This document shows, piece by piece, positions 49,560 through 59,583 of a stretch of DNA of 60,000 nt (its first letter is position 1; the number at the start of each line of letters is the position of its first letter). The position numbers and the translations under genes were made by a program. The notes under the pieces are model-generated. The model searched no databases, had not been told where the DNA came from, and was given only the letters and a program-made list of their open reading frames with translations. Source of the stretch: Takakia lepidozioides (Eukaryota; Streptophyta; Takakiopsida; Takakiales; Takakiaceae); assembly GCA_030704615.1 (NCBI GenBank), contig CM060734.1:44100042-44160041 (forward strand). The letters are read 5' to 3'.

Positions 49560-50670
49560 GGTGATTACCAGCTGTAAATCGTCAGACCAAGTCCAATAGG
49601 TATGCCATGCCGACACCAGAGGAGATCTTTGATGCCATTGGGCATTCCAAGGTCTTTAGCACGTTGGATTTACGATCCGGATATCACCAGTTGCCGATCA
49701 AGGAGGCGGATAAGCAAAAGACGGCATTCTGAGGGATCAATGAGCACGGGAAGGATTGCCTATACCAGTGGCGTTCTTACCATTTGGGCTTAAAAACGCT
49801 CCCGCTGAGTTTCAAAGAGTCATCGACATGATTCTAGCAGGGGCGGAGTTTGCTCGGTGCTACATAGATGACATCAACATCTTGAGTGCTACGGTGGAGG
49901 AGCATGAGAGACACCTTTAGGGGGTATTTGAGCGCTTGAGGGCGCACGGATTGAAGTTACATCCGGGAAGTGCAAGTTTTTTCACAACCCAGATTGAGTA
50001 TCTGGGCACATGATATATCCTAGAGGATTGGGGGTACAGCAGACTAAGGTAGAGTCCATTGCATCAGGTTCCACGCCCCACGGATGTGAGCCGAGTTCGA
50101 GCTTTCATCATGGGGTTAGCAAACTATTACAGACGGTTTGTTAAGGGATTCAGTGCCATTGCAAAGGCTCTAACCAAGCTGACCAGGTGGACCAAGAGTG
50201 GCAGTGGGAAGATGAGCAGAACAACAAGCTTTTTTCAAGAGCTCAAGGCGAGGTTGACCTCGGCGCCCTCTTGAGACGACCTATCAGGGGCTTCCTTTTC
50301 AGCTGCTGCATACAGATTGGCGCATGCTGGGGCTTGGAGCGGTGCTCACACAGGTGGATGATGAGGGAAGAGAGTTCGTAGTGGCTTATGCTAGCCGCTC
50401 GAACAATGCTGCAGAGTCTAAGTATAGCTCATATGAGGGAGAATGCTTAGCTGCAGTGTGGTCCGTGGCACACTCAGGTGCTATCTATACGGCAATCTCT
50501 TCACCCTTGTCACGGATCACCAACCACTCAAGTGGTTGATGGAGTCAGACAAGCTTACGGGGAAGCTTGCACGGTGGGCACTCATCCTTCAAGAGTATGA
50601 CTTTCAGGTGGTGCATCGACCGGGTTTGATCAATCGCAATGCTGATGGGTTGAGTTGCAATCCATGCACG
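49560..50670 (+). pseudogene. Reverse transcriptase and RNase H (gypsy element 2)
   Basis: TPEEIFDAIGHSKVFSTLDL and RSGYHQLPIKEADKQKTAF lead to NAPAEFQRVIDMIL and the catalytic box CYIDDINIL (YIDD at 49861-49872). The connection follows with RVRAFIMGLANYYRRFVKGF. RNase H is recognised by [40 protein letters not shown] and LARWALILQEYDFQ, ending NRNADGLS. At least five stops or shifts (for example near 49730, 49918, 50012 and 50274) inactivate it. Confidence 0.9.
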
Positions 50671-50939
50671 AGCCAGCAGGATGACACTGGAGCTCGGTGG
50701 CATGGTGAGACAGACGAGGAGATGGTGGCCGGATGGCATGCATCTGCATTTCTGTGTATCGTGGCAGCGGAAGGCCAGGTTGGACCTGCAACAGGGATGA
50801 CTGTAGATCAAGTGTCTGAGGACCCTGAGGCCAGCAATGAGCAAGGTGGCGCCAAAGATATACATGAGGAATCAGTTGTGTTGGACTACCTCCGCACTGG
50901 AGACACTGATGCCACTATGACTGCCAAGGAGAGGGATCG

Positions 50940-52120
50940 GATCCTACAACAAGCCAAGAGGTTCAAGTGGGAGGGGACACACCTGCTCCGAGTGTGGGAG
51001 GATGGTCGAGTGAGGATTGTGCCTCACCCAACACAGCGGGCACGGTTACTGCGGCATGCCCACGAGGAGTTGGGGCATTTTGGGGTGCGACGCACCCATA
51101 GCCTACTGTAGGGGCAGTATTGGTGGCGTGGTATGCAACACAGAGGTGCAACAATTTGTGGCTAGGTGCATGGTGTGGTGACAGGGTGCGTGCTTCATTC
51201 AACGCCCCTACTCCACAATTGCACCCTCTTCCGATCATGGGATTGGGCTACAGGTGGAGTCTTGACTTCGCAGGGCCGTTGCCACTGACCATCGCGCCAC
51301 AACAAGTACGTGTTGTGATGGTAGAGCACTTCTCCAAGTGGATTGAATTGGTTTCATTGCCTGATAAGGCTAGTGAGGGAGCTGCATATGCATTCTTGGA
51401 TTGTGTGCTTAGCCGATTCGGTGCTCCAGCTGAGGTACTCACGGACCAAGGGAGAGAGTTCTTGGGGAGTTTCAGGCTTTGTGTGACAAGGCCTTGAGAC
51501 CACCGACCACCGCACCACTTCTCGGGATCATCCTGAGGCCGATGGCTTGGCAGAGAGAGTTGTTCAGACAGTAAAGAGGGGTTTGCGCAAGTATGGCTTG
51601 CAGAAGGGACACCTAGGAGATTCGGACCTTCAGTTACCCTGGTTAGCCATGGGCTACAGGTTCAGCAAGCAAGCATCACTTGCCTCCTTCTCACCATACT
51701 TTCTTCTCTTTGGCCGAGAGCCGGATTTGCCTACACTCCATTCCCAGAGAAGCTGCTACACAGTTCTTAACCTTGACGATCCGGACGTGTGGGCACGTGC
51801 ATGTGAGCAGCGTGCAGAGTTGTTCAAGAGAGTCATGCCCATGGCTTTCGAGAACCTTGCCATTGCACAACACCGTGATACGTTGAGGTATGCTACCATA
51901 CGTGTGGGGGCTATCGTCCTGGGGTTCGGAGATTCAACCCTGGTGACTATGTCTATCTGCAGCAGACTGCTCATACGACCCTGGATGTGATTGAAGGACG
52001 TGTTATTTTGAGGGTTCGAGAGGTCTTGCCCTCAGGCGTCTTGGTCTTGGAGGGTCGGGATGGCATAACTTGGAAGGACCATGTGCGTATTGTACGCCAT
52101 GTCACCTTCCAAATGTCATG
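50940..52120 (+). pseudogene. Integrase (gypsy element 2)
   Basis: The zinc-binding part has LLRHAHEELGHFGVRRTHSL and, after a break, VARCMVC. The catalytic core has Asp in SLDFAGPLP (51264-51266), Asp in VLTDQGREFLGSF (51444-51446) and Glu in ADGLAERVVQT (51553-51555), spaced as in the DDE family. The C-terminal region (RRFNPGDYVYLQQT, EGRVILRVREVLPSGVLVLE, WKDHVRIVRHVTF) is a tudor/SH3-like integrase tail. It then runs on, after a frameshift, into the PHD finger. Confidence 0.88.
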
Positions 52121-52320
52121 GCAGGATTGATCCAAACCTGGCAGTGGTATCTGCAGGTTTGAGGTGCATGTTGTGTGGGTCTGCTAAAGGGCCAGCCACC
52201 ATGCTGGTGTGTGATCGATGCTCTAGAGGTTGGCATATGGGATTGCTTGACTCCACCTCTTGAGATGGTTCCGGATGGGGATTGGTTATGTCCACATTGC
52301 ATTGGATAAGGGGAGTGGAT
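52085..52320 (+). pseudogene. PHD finger at the C-terminus of gypsy element 2 Pol
   Basis: After SKCHGRIDPNLAVVSAG comes a C4HC3 zinc finger: C-M-L-C (52165-52176), V-C-D-R-C, G-W-H-M-G, then after one inserted base C-L-T-P-P-L-E-M-V-P and D-G-D-W-L-C-P-H-C (52300). All eight zinc ligands of a PHD finger are readable, with the usual Trp two residues before the last Cys pair. PHD fingers read histone H3 tails, so in an intact element it could steer integration to a chromatin state. It directly follows the integrase tail. Frameshifts before it and within it show decay. Confidence 0.85.
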
Positions 52321-52567
52321 ACAACCATGGAAGGCTAACAAGAAATGCAAGGCCAAGCTACTAGGAGACCTTGAACACACGAGGTCCTGGCTCAAGTTCA
52401 CAGATTGCAAGACGGCGACTAATGATGGGGCTACTCTTGTACCCGGCCTCTTGGTCTATAGAGTTTGAGTGCAATAGGGGCAGTGATAGAGGACTTAGTA
52501 CGGCTGTGGCTATTACATCTTGTAGCTATCTGGAGGTAGAGGGACCTACCCACCAGCTAGGGGGGCG

Positions 52568-52654
52568 ATTGTGGCAGACTACTTTATTGTGCATATATAT
52601 GTGGTGTGGTTTGGACAGCGATGTAGTTGTGTAGCGATATGTATGCGCATGACA
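52568..52654. repeat. Direct repeat of about 85 bases, left copy
   Basis: ATTGTGGCAGACTACTTTAT through GTGTAGCGATATGTATGCGC to GACA. The near-identical right copy is at 53013-53095 (a four-base TA expansion differs). Together they bracket the 336-base element at 52658-52993. The left copy starts right after a purine tract and may be the beginning of the gypsy 3' LTR. Confidence 0.9.
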
Positions 52655-52657
52655 GCT

Positions 52658-52993
52658 GTCAAGTTAAATAAGCACAGTGTGAAAAGAACTAGAATAAAGC
52701 TTGTTATTTATATTTAACACTTGGATTTAGGTCAAGTGTTAAATCAGGTGTCAAGTTTAGTTTGACACCTGAACGGCCTTATCTTCACGAGAGCGGCAGT
52801 CGCGTAGCTCATCTCTCTCGAGTTGAGCCTGCGCGACCGAGCTCCTTCATCGTTTAGGACTGAGTATGCTCATGATGGTAGTGTAGGTTGTTGTGGGGTG
52901 GAGTCCCCACAGCTTGGGGTGCCCCTGGCTCGACTTCTATTTTAACGAGTGATAGCGATGGATTTCATGTTGTTTCTGGTGTGAACAGTGTGT
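52658..52993 (+). repeat. 336-base dispersed element with two perfect adjacent hairpins, copy 1
   Basis: Highly similar to 59251-59583 in the same orientation. It contains two back-to-back perfect inverted repeats: 52713-52743 (11-bp arms TTTAACACTTG/CAAGTGTTAAA, 9-base loop) and 52744-52772 (11-bp arms TCAGGTGTCAA/TTGACACCTGA, 7-base loop). A further GC-rich palindromic stretch lies around 52895-52932 (GTGGGG..CCCCAC). It has no coding potential and no TG..CA ends. Class unknown. Confidence 0.88.
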
Positions 52994-53012
52994 CTCTTAG
53001 CTTTTTCTTATC

Positions 53013-53095
53013 ATTGTGGCAGACTACTTTATTGTGCATATGTGGTGTGGTTTGGACAGCGATGTAGTTGTGTAGCGATATGTATGCGCACGACA
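53013..53095. repeat. Direct repeat of about 85 bases, right copy
   Basis: Partner of 52568-52654; see there. Confidence 0.9.
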
Positions 53096-53269
53096 AATCC
53101 TCCATGGGTCATGACACAAGGTCAAGGACAATGTGGTGGGGGCACCTTCTTCTTCGACCTATTTCACCCTATTTTTCCATCTCATCAAGCACCTCAACCA
53201 TGACCACAGCTTCTAGAAAGGATCAAGAGAGGGAGTCCACAATGCCTCTTCTGGCACTTCTGGGCATGT

Positions 53270-53898
53270 GATGATGCTTTGTGAGGCAGGCAGACTGAAA
53301 GATGAGACTTTAAACCAAGGAGGCATTTCAGCAGATTCAGATACGTATGTCTGTCTCGTACATAAGTGCATCAAGATGAAAGGCCTTGAAGCTGGAAAGC
53401 AGGTGCACACTCACATTATCCAAAGTGGATTTAGCCAAATGTTTTTCTCCTCAACACCCTTGTCGACATGTATGTTAAGTGCGGGAGCATCATGGATGCT
53501 CACCAAGTGTTCAACAGAATGCCTCAACCATCTTTGATCACTTGGAAATGTTGGCAGAATTTACCATGCATGGGTGTGGTACGAATGCTTTAGAGACCTA
53601 TGAGCAAATGATGCACGAAGGGGTGAAGCCCAACCACATCACGTTCGTTTGCGTTTGCAATGCGTGTGCAAGCCTGGGAGCCCTAGAAAAGGGGAAAGAG
53701 GTCCATGATGAGATCGTCAAAGCTGGAATTGTACCAGATGTCATTTTGAACACTGCCCTGGTGGACATGTATGCCAAATGTGGGTGCATTAAGGATGCAA
53801 AGGCAGTTTTCAACAGTATGCAGGCTGAACAGGATGTGGTGTCGTGGAGCGCGATGCTTGCAGGGTATGCACAGCAGGGAGGCTTTGGAGACCTATGA
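53270..53898 (+). pseudogene. PLS-type PPR gene fragment 1
   Basis: Successive PPR motifs are readable in shifting frames: DSDTYVCLVHKCIKMKGLEA, GKQVHTHIIQSGF, VDMYVKCGSIMDAHQVFNRM (shifted), then an open stretch 53479-53898 with NALETYEQMMHEGVKPNHIT, LGALEKGKEVHDEIVKAG, ALVDMYAKCGCIKDAKAVFN and DVVSWSAMLAGYAQQG. PPR proteins bind organelle RNAs for editing, splicing or stability. At least one frameshift near 53450 and one near 53520 break it, and no start region or E/DYW end is present. Confidence 0.85.
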
Positions 53899-54233
53899 GC
53901 AAATGATGGGGGAAGGGGTGAAACCGCCCACATAACGTTTGTGTGCGCAAGTGGAAGCCGCAGCAGCAGCAGCAGCGGCGGCACAATTGATAAAATCAAG
54001 CATTGCTAATGCAGGCACCTTCTTCAACACATTTCATCCTGTTTTTCCCTCTTATCATAATCGGCCCTAAATATCCATATTGAATTCTGCAAGTTAGCTG
54101 GTTGATTGAATCTTGATAGTTTGGAGTGACTTTGACATGATACTCCCAAGTGACAACATGAAAGTATCCTGAAAGAGGTAACAGAGATGAGGAGAAACTT
54201 TGGAATGAATACTTTTCTGACCCCAGTCAATGG

Positions 54234-54785
54234 TGGGACAACCGAGGCAAAAAGGTGAATGCCTGTCAGATTACCTGTCATTCTGAACACTATGGCTAAA
54301 CGAGATGTGGTGTCGTGGATTGTGATGTTTGCAGGGTATGCATAGCAGGGGTGCGGGATGGAGGCTTTGGAGACCTATGAGCAAATGATGGGGGAAGGGG
54401 TGAAACCGCCCACATAACGTTTTTGTGCGTTTGGAGTGTGTGTGCAAGCCTGGCAGCCTGGAAAAGTGCAAAGAGATCCATGGTTGCATCGTCAAATCTG
54501 GAATTGTACCCGGTGTCATGCTGAACACTGCCCTGGTGGACATGTATGTCAAATGTGGGTGCATTAAGGATGCCAAGGGAGTGTTTGACAGTATGGCTGA
54601 ATGAGATGTGGTGTTGTGGAGTGCGATGATTGCATGATATGGACAGCAAGGGTGCGGGATGGAGGCTTTGTAGACCTATAAGCAAATGATGTGTGAATGG
54701 GTGAAGCCCAACCACATCACATTTGTTTGTGTTTGCAGTGTGTGTGCAAGCCTGGCAGCTCTGGAAAAGGGGAAAGAGGTCCATG
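54234..54785. repeat. Duplicated block containing PPR motifs, copy 1
   Basis: GGGACAACCGAGGCAAAAAG through AAAGAGGTCCATGG is repeated at 55076-55617, offset by about 840 bases. The two share the same broken motifs, so decay preceded the duplication. Confidence 0.88.
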
Positions 54786-54970
54786 GCGACATCTTCAAAG
54801 TTGGAATTGTACTAGATGTCATCCTGAAGACTGCCCTGCCAAATGTGGGTGCATTAAGGATGCGAAGGGAGTTTTCAAGACTATGGCTGAATGAGATGTG
54901 GTGTCATGGAACTCAATGCTTGTAGGGTATGCACAGCAGGGGCGCGGGATGGAGGCCTTGGAATGATGTG
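54285..54970 (+). pseudogene. PPR fragment cluster 2 (degenerate)
   Basis: PPR motifs in several frames with stops between: WRLWRPMSK-type shifted pieces, KSGIVPGVMLNTALVDMYVK, CGCIKDAKGVFDSMAE, then VKPNHITFVCVCSVCASLAA and LEKGKEVHGDIFKVGIVLDV. Stops replace the codon after MAE (TGA at 54602-54604). It is part of a 550-base block duplicated at 55076-55617. Confidence 0.8.
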
Positions 54971-55075
54971 TGAAGGGGTGAAGCCTGACCACATCACGTT
55001 TATGTGCGTTTGCACTGCGTGTGCAAGCCTGGCTGCCTTGGAAAAGGTGCATGATTGCATTGCCAAAGCTGGAAT

Positions 55076-55617
55076 TGGGACAACCAAGGCAAAAAGGTGA
55101 ATGCCTGTCAGATTACTTGTCATTCTGAACACTATGGCTGATCGAGATGTGGTGTCGTGGATTGTGATGTTTGCAGGGTATGCACAGCAGGGGTGCGAGA
55201 TGGAGGCTTTGGAGATCTATGAGCAAATGATGGGGGAAGGGGTGAAACCGCCCACATAACGTTTGCAGTGCGTGTGCAAGCCTGGCAGCCTGGAAAAGTG
55301 CAAAGAGGTCCATGGTTGCATCGTCAAATCTGGAATTGTACCCGGTGTCATGCTCAACACTGCCCTGGTGGACATGTATGTCAAATGTGGGTGCATTAAA
55401 GATGCCAAGGGAGTCTTTGACAGTATGGCTGAACGAGATGTGGTGTTGTAGAGTGCGATGATTGCATGATATGCACAGCAAGGGTGCGGGATGGAGGCTT
55501 TGTAGACCTACAAGCAAATGATGTGCGGAGGGGTGAAGCCCAACCACATCACATTTGTTTGTGTTTGCACTGTGTATGCAAGCCTGGCAGCTCTGGAAAA
55601 GGGGAAAGAGGTCCATG
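55076..55617. repeat. Duplicated block containing PPR motifs, copy 2
   Basis: Second copy of 54234-54785. It includes a PPR stretch on the plus strand at 55263-55451 (GCIVKSGIVPGVMLNTALVD, AKGVFDSMAERDVVL). The small differences include an 18-base deletion just before that stretch. Confidence 0.88.
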
Positions 55618-55619
55618 GT

Positions 55620-56520
55620 CTGGGTGTCAGTACATTGAATGAAAACATCAGTTTAACCCTCGTAGGTGTCGCAAATGCTATGAACAAAAGAGCTGGACAG
55701 AGTACTTTTCTCATGTGTGGGTTTTCTTTAATGACAGATGGAATTTGAAGACTGGTTGAAGCAAGGAGATATAAAGAGTACAATATGCGAGGAAGTTCAA
55801 AGAGAGTGTCCTGACATCTTGGTCATGGGAAGCCATAGCCCATTGGTCATGGCTTTGGCACATTGCAACGGAATTGCATACTCTATCGACTAGCAGCCAT
55901 AGTGTTTGAATGATAATCAATACAACTTGGTGTCTATATATTTCTGGCACGATATTCACAAACTAAAAAGTTCCCTGAGCATTGCTGTCGAAATTTCTAC
56001 CAATTGTGGGATGATGGCATTTGCATTCTTATTAACCGCGAGAAAGAAATACATTTTTTGGATTTACTATGTTTTTTTTATGATCTGTCATAGGTATGCC
56101 TATAAGAGTTTCTAGAGTGGGTTCATAAGACATAACAGGGATGGAGGATGCCTAATATGGACTTTGTCAATGCCCATGCAAGTGAATTATGAATCCAAAT
56201 GTGACAAGAGTAGTTTGTTATTAGTGAGTCAACCAGTCATGTGTTGTGAAGGGCCATTGCTGGCCCAAGACTGCTTACTATTTGCCACTTGACAAAAAAT
56301 ATTTTGATAAAATTCCCCAAAAATATGATTGGTCGTAGGGCTCAAGGTTCACTTAAGCATTTTGATTGGTTCAACTTTGGCAACACTATGCCATTCTTCT
56401 TGAGCAAAACAACGAAACAGGAGATGTGTATTTTACATTTTTTTTTATCCCTGCCCGGACTGCCTGCCCGAGAACGGCCAATACACCAAATTTTCCCAGA
56501 ACGTGCCGGGTCTGCCCGGT
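55620..56520. other. No supported gene
   Basis: AT-rich sequence after the PPR cluster. Short frames lack domains. Confidence 0.5.
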
Positions 56521-57078
56521 TCTTGAAGTTGTTGCAGCTCTTAAACTGCAGGAGCTCTGCATTTTCCGCCATCGTTCACCTTGCAACGAACGTTGATAAT
56601 CCTTGTGAGGCTTAATTAGGCGGCTTCCCAATCACTGACGACGTTTCTTCTTCGATTTGACTCTCCTGGTAAGACCAAGCATTTCTGATCCTCCTAGTGG
56701 GAAACTTCTTAAGCTCCATAGATCATAAACAGCATTTCAAACATTTTTGTGTATCGACAGCCCTCTTATCTGCTGCAATGGATGTTTGAGTGCAACAAAT
56801 TCTTGGCAGTTCTTGAACTGCAGGAGCTCTGCGTTTCCCGCCATCATTCACCTTGCAAGCTGAGAGCTCTCAGCAAAGACCGTGGCTTTCCCTCATTTTG
56901 TCATAGGTAGTACGAACGTTGATAATCCTTGTGAGGCTTAATTAGGCAGCTTCCCAATCTCTGACGACGGTGCTTCTTTGATCTGACTCTTCTGGTAAGA
57001 GTAAGGATTTCTAATCCTCCTAGTGGAAAACTTCTTAAACTCCATAAATCATAAACAACATTTCAAACATTTAGGTCT
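56521..57078. repeat. Tandem direct duplication (about 230 and 280 bases)
   Basis: The first unit, 56525-56750, and the second, 56801-57078, share ACTGCAGGAGCTCTGC, AACGTTGATAATCCTTGTGA, GGCTTAATTAGGC and GATCCTCCTAGTGG (AATCCTCCTAGTGG in the second). The second unit carries about 55 extra bases (around 56857-56910) absent from the first. Confidence 0.85.
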
Positions 57079-57305
57079 GAGTTCAGCAAGCAGTTATGCG
57101 AATGTTTGCTTGTAATAGGAAAGAGAATGGGCAGAACCAACACCAAAAGAAATGTGCAAATTCTTCTTGTTTCAATATGATTGAGGGATCTTGTGTGTAT
57201 GTTGTCTCTTTGATTGTCACAAGTAATTCACTAGTCAACGCTGAGATTGTGGTGGTGCAGTCCGGGCTCACATCTGTTTGTGATGTGGTCAGTGGCCACT
57301 GCCTG

Positions 57306-57566
57306 AGACAGGTAGACATCCCTGGTACCCACAAAAAAATCTGTATCAAACATATCATGTCTGTCATGACACTTTAGAGGTACTAGAAAACAAATGCAGT
57401 TGTCTCATATGGCAAGATCAACAAGAAAAAAATAAACAAACAAGTTGTTGGACACAAATGTATATCGAACAAGGAAATCACACCAATTAGATGATGACTT
57501 GACATATGTGTGTTGGCAAGTAAATCACAGAAGGAATCATTCCAAAAGTATCTGCAGACAAGCATT
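57306..57566. repeat. Duplicated block with the empty site of a SINE-like insertion
   Basis: Copy of 57694-58077 that lacks the inserted element. The continuous sequence GAGGTACTAGAAAACAAATG (57377-57396) is the uninterrupted target. Confidence 0.92.
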
Positions 57567-57693
57567 GTACACCATCAACTTGCATCGGCTCTTGGAAGTG
57601 GAACAGGTCGATCAACAATAGGTACACAAAAATCCAGCTTATCCTGATACATTAAAATTTAGCTTTTGATGATTTGAGTCTGGCCATTGCCTG

Positions 57694-57773
57694 AGACAGG
57701 CAGACATCCCTGGTACCCACAAAGAAACTATAACAAACCTGTCATGTCTGTCATGATACTTTAGAGGTACTAG

Positions 57774-57824
<51 letters not shown>

Positions 57825-58077
57825 CTTCGGCCTAAACCGGCGTAACTAAGAGCCACTTCGCCTTACGGCTACTGCCCCCTCTCGGGGGTGGGCCCTATTA
57901 CTAGAAAACAAATGGAGTTGTCTCATATGGCAAGATGAAGAAGAAAAAAACAAACAAACAAGTTGTTGGACAAATGTATATCGAACAAGGAAATCACACC
58001 AATCAGATGATGACTTGACATGTGTGTGTTGGCATGTAAATCACATGAGGAATCATTCCAAAAGTATCTGCAGGCAA
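57694..58077. repeat. Duplicated block carrying the SINE-like insertion
   Basis: Same sequence as 57306-57566, interrupted at TACTAGAAAACA by the element at 57780-57898 with that 12-mer repeated on both sides. Confidence 0.92.
57780..57898 (-). mobile_element. SINE-like short element, copy C, with (GA/CT)n tail and 12-bp target duplication
   Basis: On the minus strand the body runs GGGCCCACCCCCGAGAGGGG, then GCAGTAGCCGTAAGGCGAAG, TGGCTCTTAGTTAC and a Gly-Cys-rich segment without coding, and ends in a pure CT repeat of about 40 bases. TACTAGAAAACA flanks it at 57768-57779 and 57899-57910. The duplicated neighbour block shows the same site empty. Hairpin loops are GAGA and GTAA, both GNRA. A stretch AGGCGAAGTGG resembles an RNA polymerase III A box, which is only suggestive. 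Confidence 0.85.
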
Positions 58078-58740
58078 CTGGTGTACTAAACACTCTCACA
58101 ACAGGCACTTGTCTTATGTCCTTTGCCCTATTTCACATACCTTGTGTTTTATTGTAAAAGTTGCAAAATTATGATATATCTCAGAAAGTTGCAAATAGTG
58201 CCTCGGTTACTAGGAGAATATTTGAAACTGAGGTAAGAAGAGTATGGAATTTAAGGTCCCTGTGTTTGGTTGCCTAGCATCACATGCACATTATAGCAAT
58301 TCTGACTGGACAGTTGCTGCTTTAATACTCGCACTTAGGACTACATGAGGCAATTAGCAGGGCCTTCTAGATCCTGGCCCTTCTTTCTTACCAAAGAAGA
58401 GAAAAAGATAGACTTTGTAGCACTTTCTCTTGGCCCCATACGAATAGCCTACTAGCATTAGCCCGTCTCTCACCAAAATCATTTCATAAGCTGGAAAATC
58501 TGCATCCAAGAAACGGGACTTTCTAAATGCATATGACGAGCATGACTAGTCCACATAGGTTGTTTCTTCCATCCACCAACTAGAGCTAAATTCATTTGAC
58601 ACAATCATGACTAGCCAGTAACCGTGCATCTGCAACAGTAAAACTTACCTGGTAGTTGCCCGAGCCGCATCCTAGCCCAACAGTGCCCAGAATGTAGTTT
58701 CCATCAACTGACCCCACCATCTGATCTTGAATTCATCTTG
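58078..58740. other. No supported gene
   Basis: Anonymous sequence between the duplicated blocks and the last PPR fragments. Confidence 0.5.
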
Positions 58741-59275
58741 AATTGTACCAAGGTTGCAATGTGTGTGCAAACCTGGGAGCCCTGGAAAATGGGAAAGAGG
58801 TTTGTGGTGACATCGTCAATGCTGGAATTGCATCAGATTCATCCTGAACACTGCCCTGATGGACATATGCCAAATGTGGGTGGATCGAGGATGCGAAGGG
58901 AGTTTTCAACACTGTGGTTGAAAGAAATGTGGTGTCGTGGAACGCTATGCTTGCAGGGTATGCACAGCAGGGGCACGGGATGGAGGCTTTGGAGACCTAT
59001 GAACAAATGATGGGGGAAGTGGTGAAGCCCTCATGGAGTGCAATGATTGCAGGATATTAAAGTGGATAAGAGCCTTCTTGACGCCAAATGTGGGAGCGGA
59101 AAAGATGCACGTCAGGTTTTCGACAAAATGCCTGAACGAGATGTGGTCTCATGGACTGCCATGATTACAGGATATGCTAAGCATGGCTATGCTGAAGAGG
59201 CTTTCAAGATACAAGCAAATGGAACTGGACGCGATGACACCGAACAGGGCGTCAAGTTAAATAAGCATAGTGTGA
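58741..59275 (+). pseudogene. PPR gene fragments 3 (degenerate)
   Basis: LGALENGKEVCGDIVNAGIA-like pieces and CVQTWEPWKMGK in a shifted frame are followed at 59047-59250 by AKCGSGKDARQVFDKMPERD and VVSWTAMITGYAKHGYAEEA. The fragment ends abruptly at 59250 where the 336-base element begins (EQGVK, then non-PPR sequence), which marks an insertion or breakpoint within a PPR motif. Confidence 0.8.
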
Positions 59276-59583
59276 AACTAACTAGAATAAAGCTAGTTAT
59301 TTGTATTTAACACTTGGATTTAGGTCAAGTGTTAAATCAGGTGTCAAGTTTAGTTTGACACCTGAACCGTCTTATCTTCACAAGAGCGTCAGTCGCGCAG
59401 CTCATCTCTCTCGAGTTGAGCCTGCGCGACCGAGCTCCTTCATGCTTTAGAATCTGAGTGTGCTTATGTAGGGGTATAGGTTGTTGTGGGGTGGAGTCCC
59501 CATAGCTTGGGGTGCCCCTGGCTCGACTATTATCTTAAAGAGTGATGTTGATGGATTTCATGTTTCCTGTGTGAACAGTGTGT
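59251..59583 (+). repeat. 336-base dispersed element, copy 2
   Basis: Same element as 52658-52993. Both hairpins are conserved exactly: 59306-59336 and 59337-59365, with identical arms and loops. It lacks the 85-base direct repeats that flank copy 1. Confidence 0.88.

Larger units (their letters stand above)
44900..52654 (+). mobile_element. Decayed Ty3/gypsy retrotransposon with DNA methyltransferase and PHD finger
   Basis: Domains on the plus strand in order: Gag with zinc knuckle (46099-46143), retropepsin (catalytic DSG at 47128-47136), C5-cytosine DNA methyltransferase (about 47840-48850), reverse transcriptase (YIDD at 49861-49872), RNase H, integrase (51060-51990) and PHD finger (52165-52300). 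Many frameshifts and stops show the copy is dead. A purine tract AGCTAGGGGGGCGAT (about 52556-52569) is followed by TGTGGCAGAC, a plausible 3' LTR start, but I found no matching 5' LTR. The methyltransferase lies between protease and reverse transcriptase, and the PHD finger sits where chromoviruses carry a chromodomain. Confidence 0.88.

Noticed and set aside
57780-57820. Simple GA microsatellite
   Set aside because: Not independent: it is the tail of the SINE-like element, inside its target-site duplication.
52658-59583. The two 336-base repeats as LTRs of one 6.9-kb element
   Set aside because: No TG..CA ends, no primer-binding site or polypurine tract next to them, no target duplication, and the interior holds PPR fragments and no retroviral-type genes.
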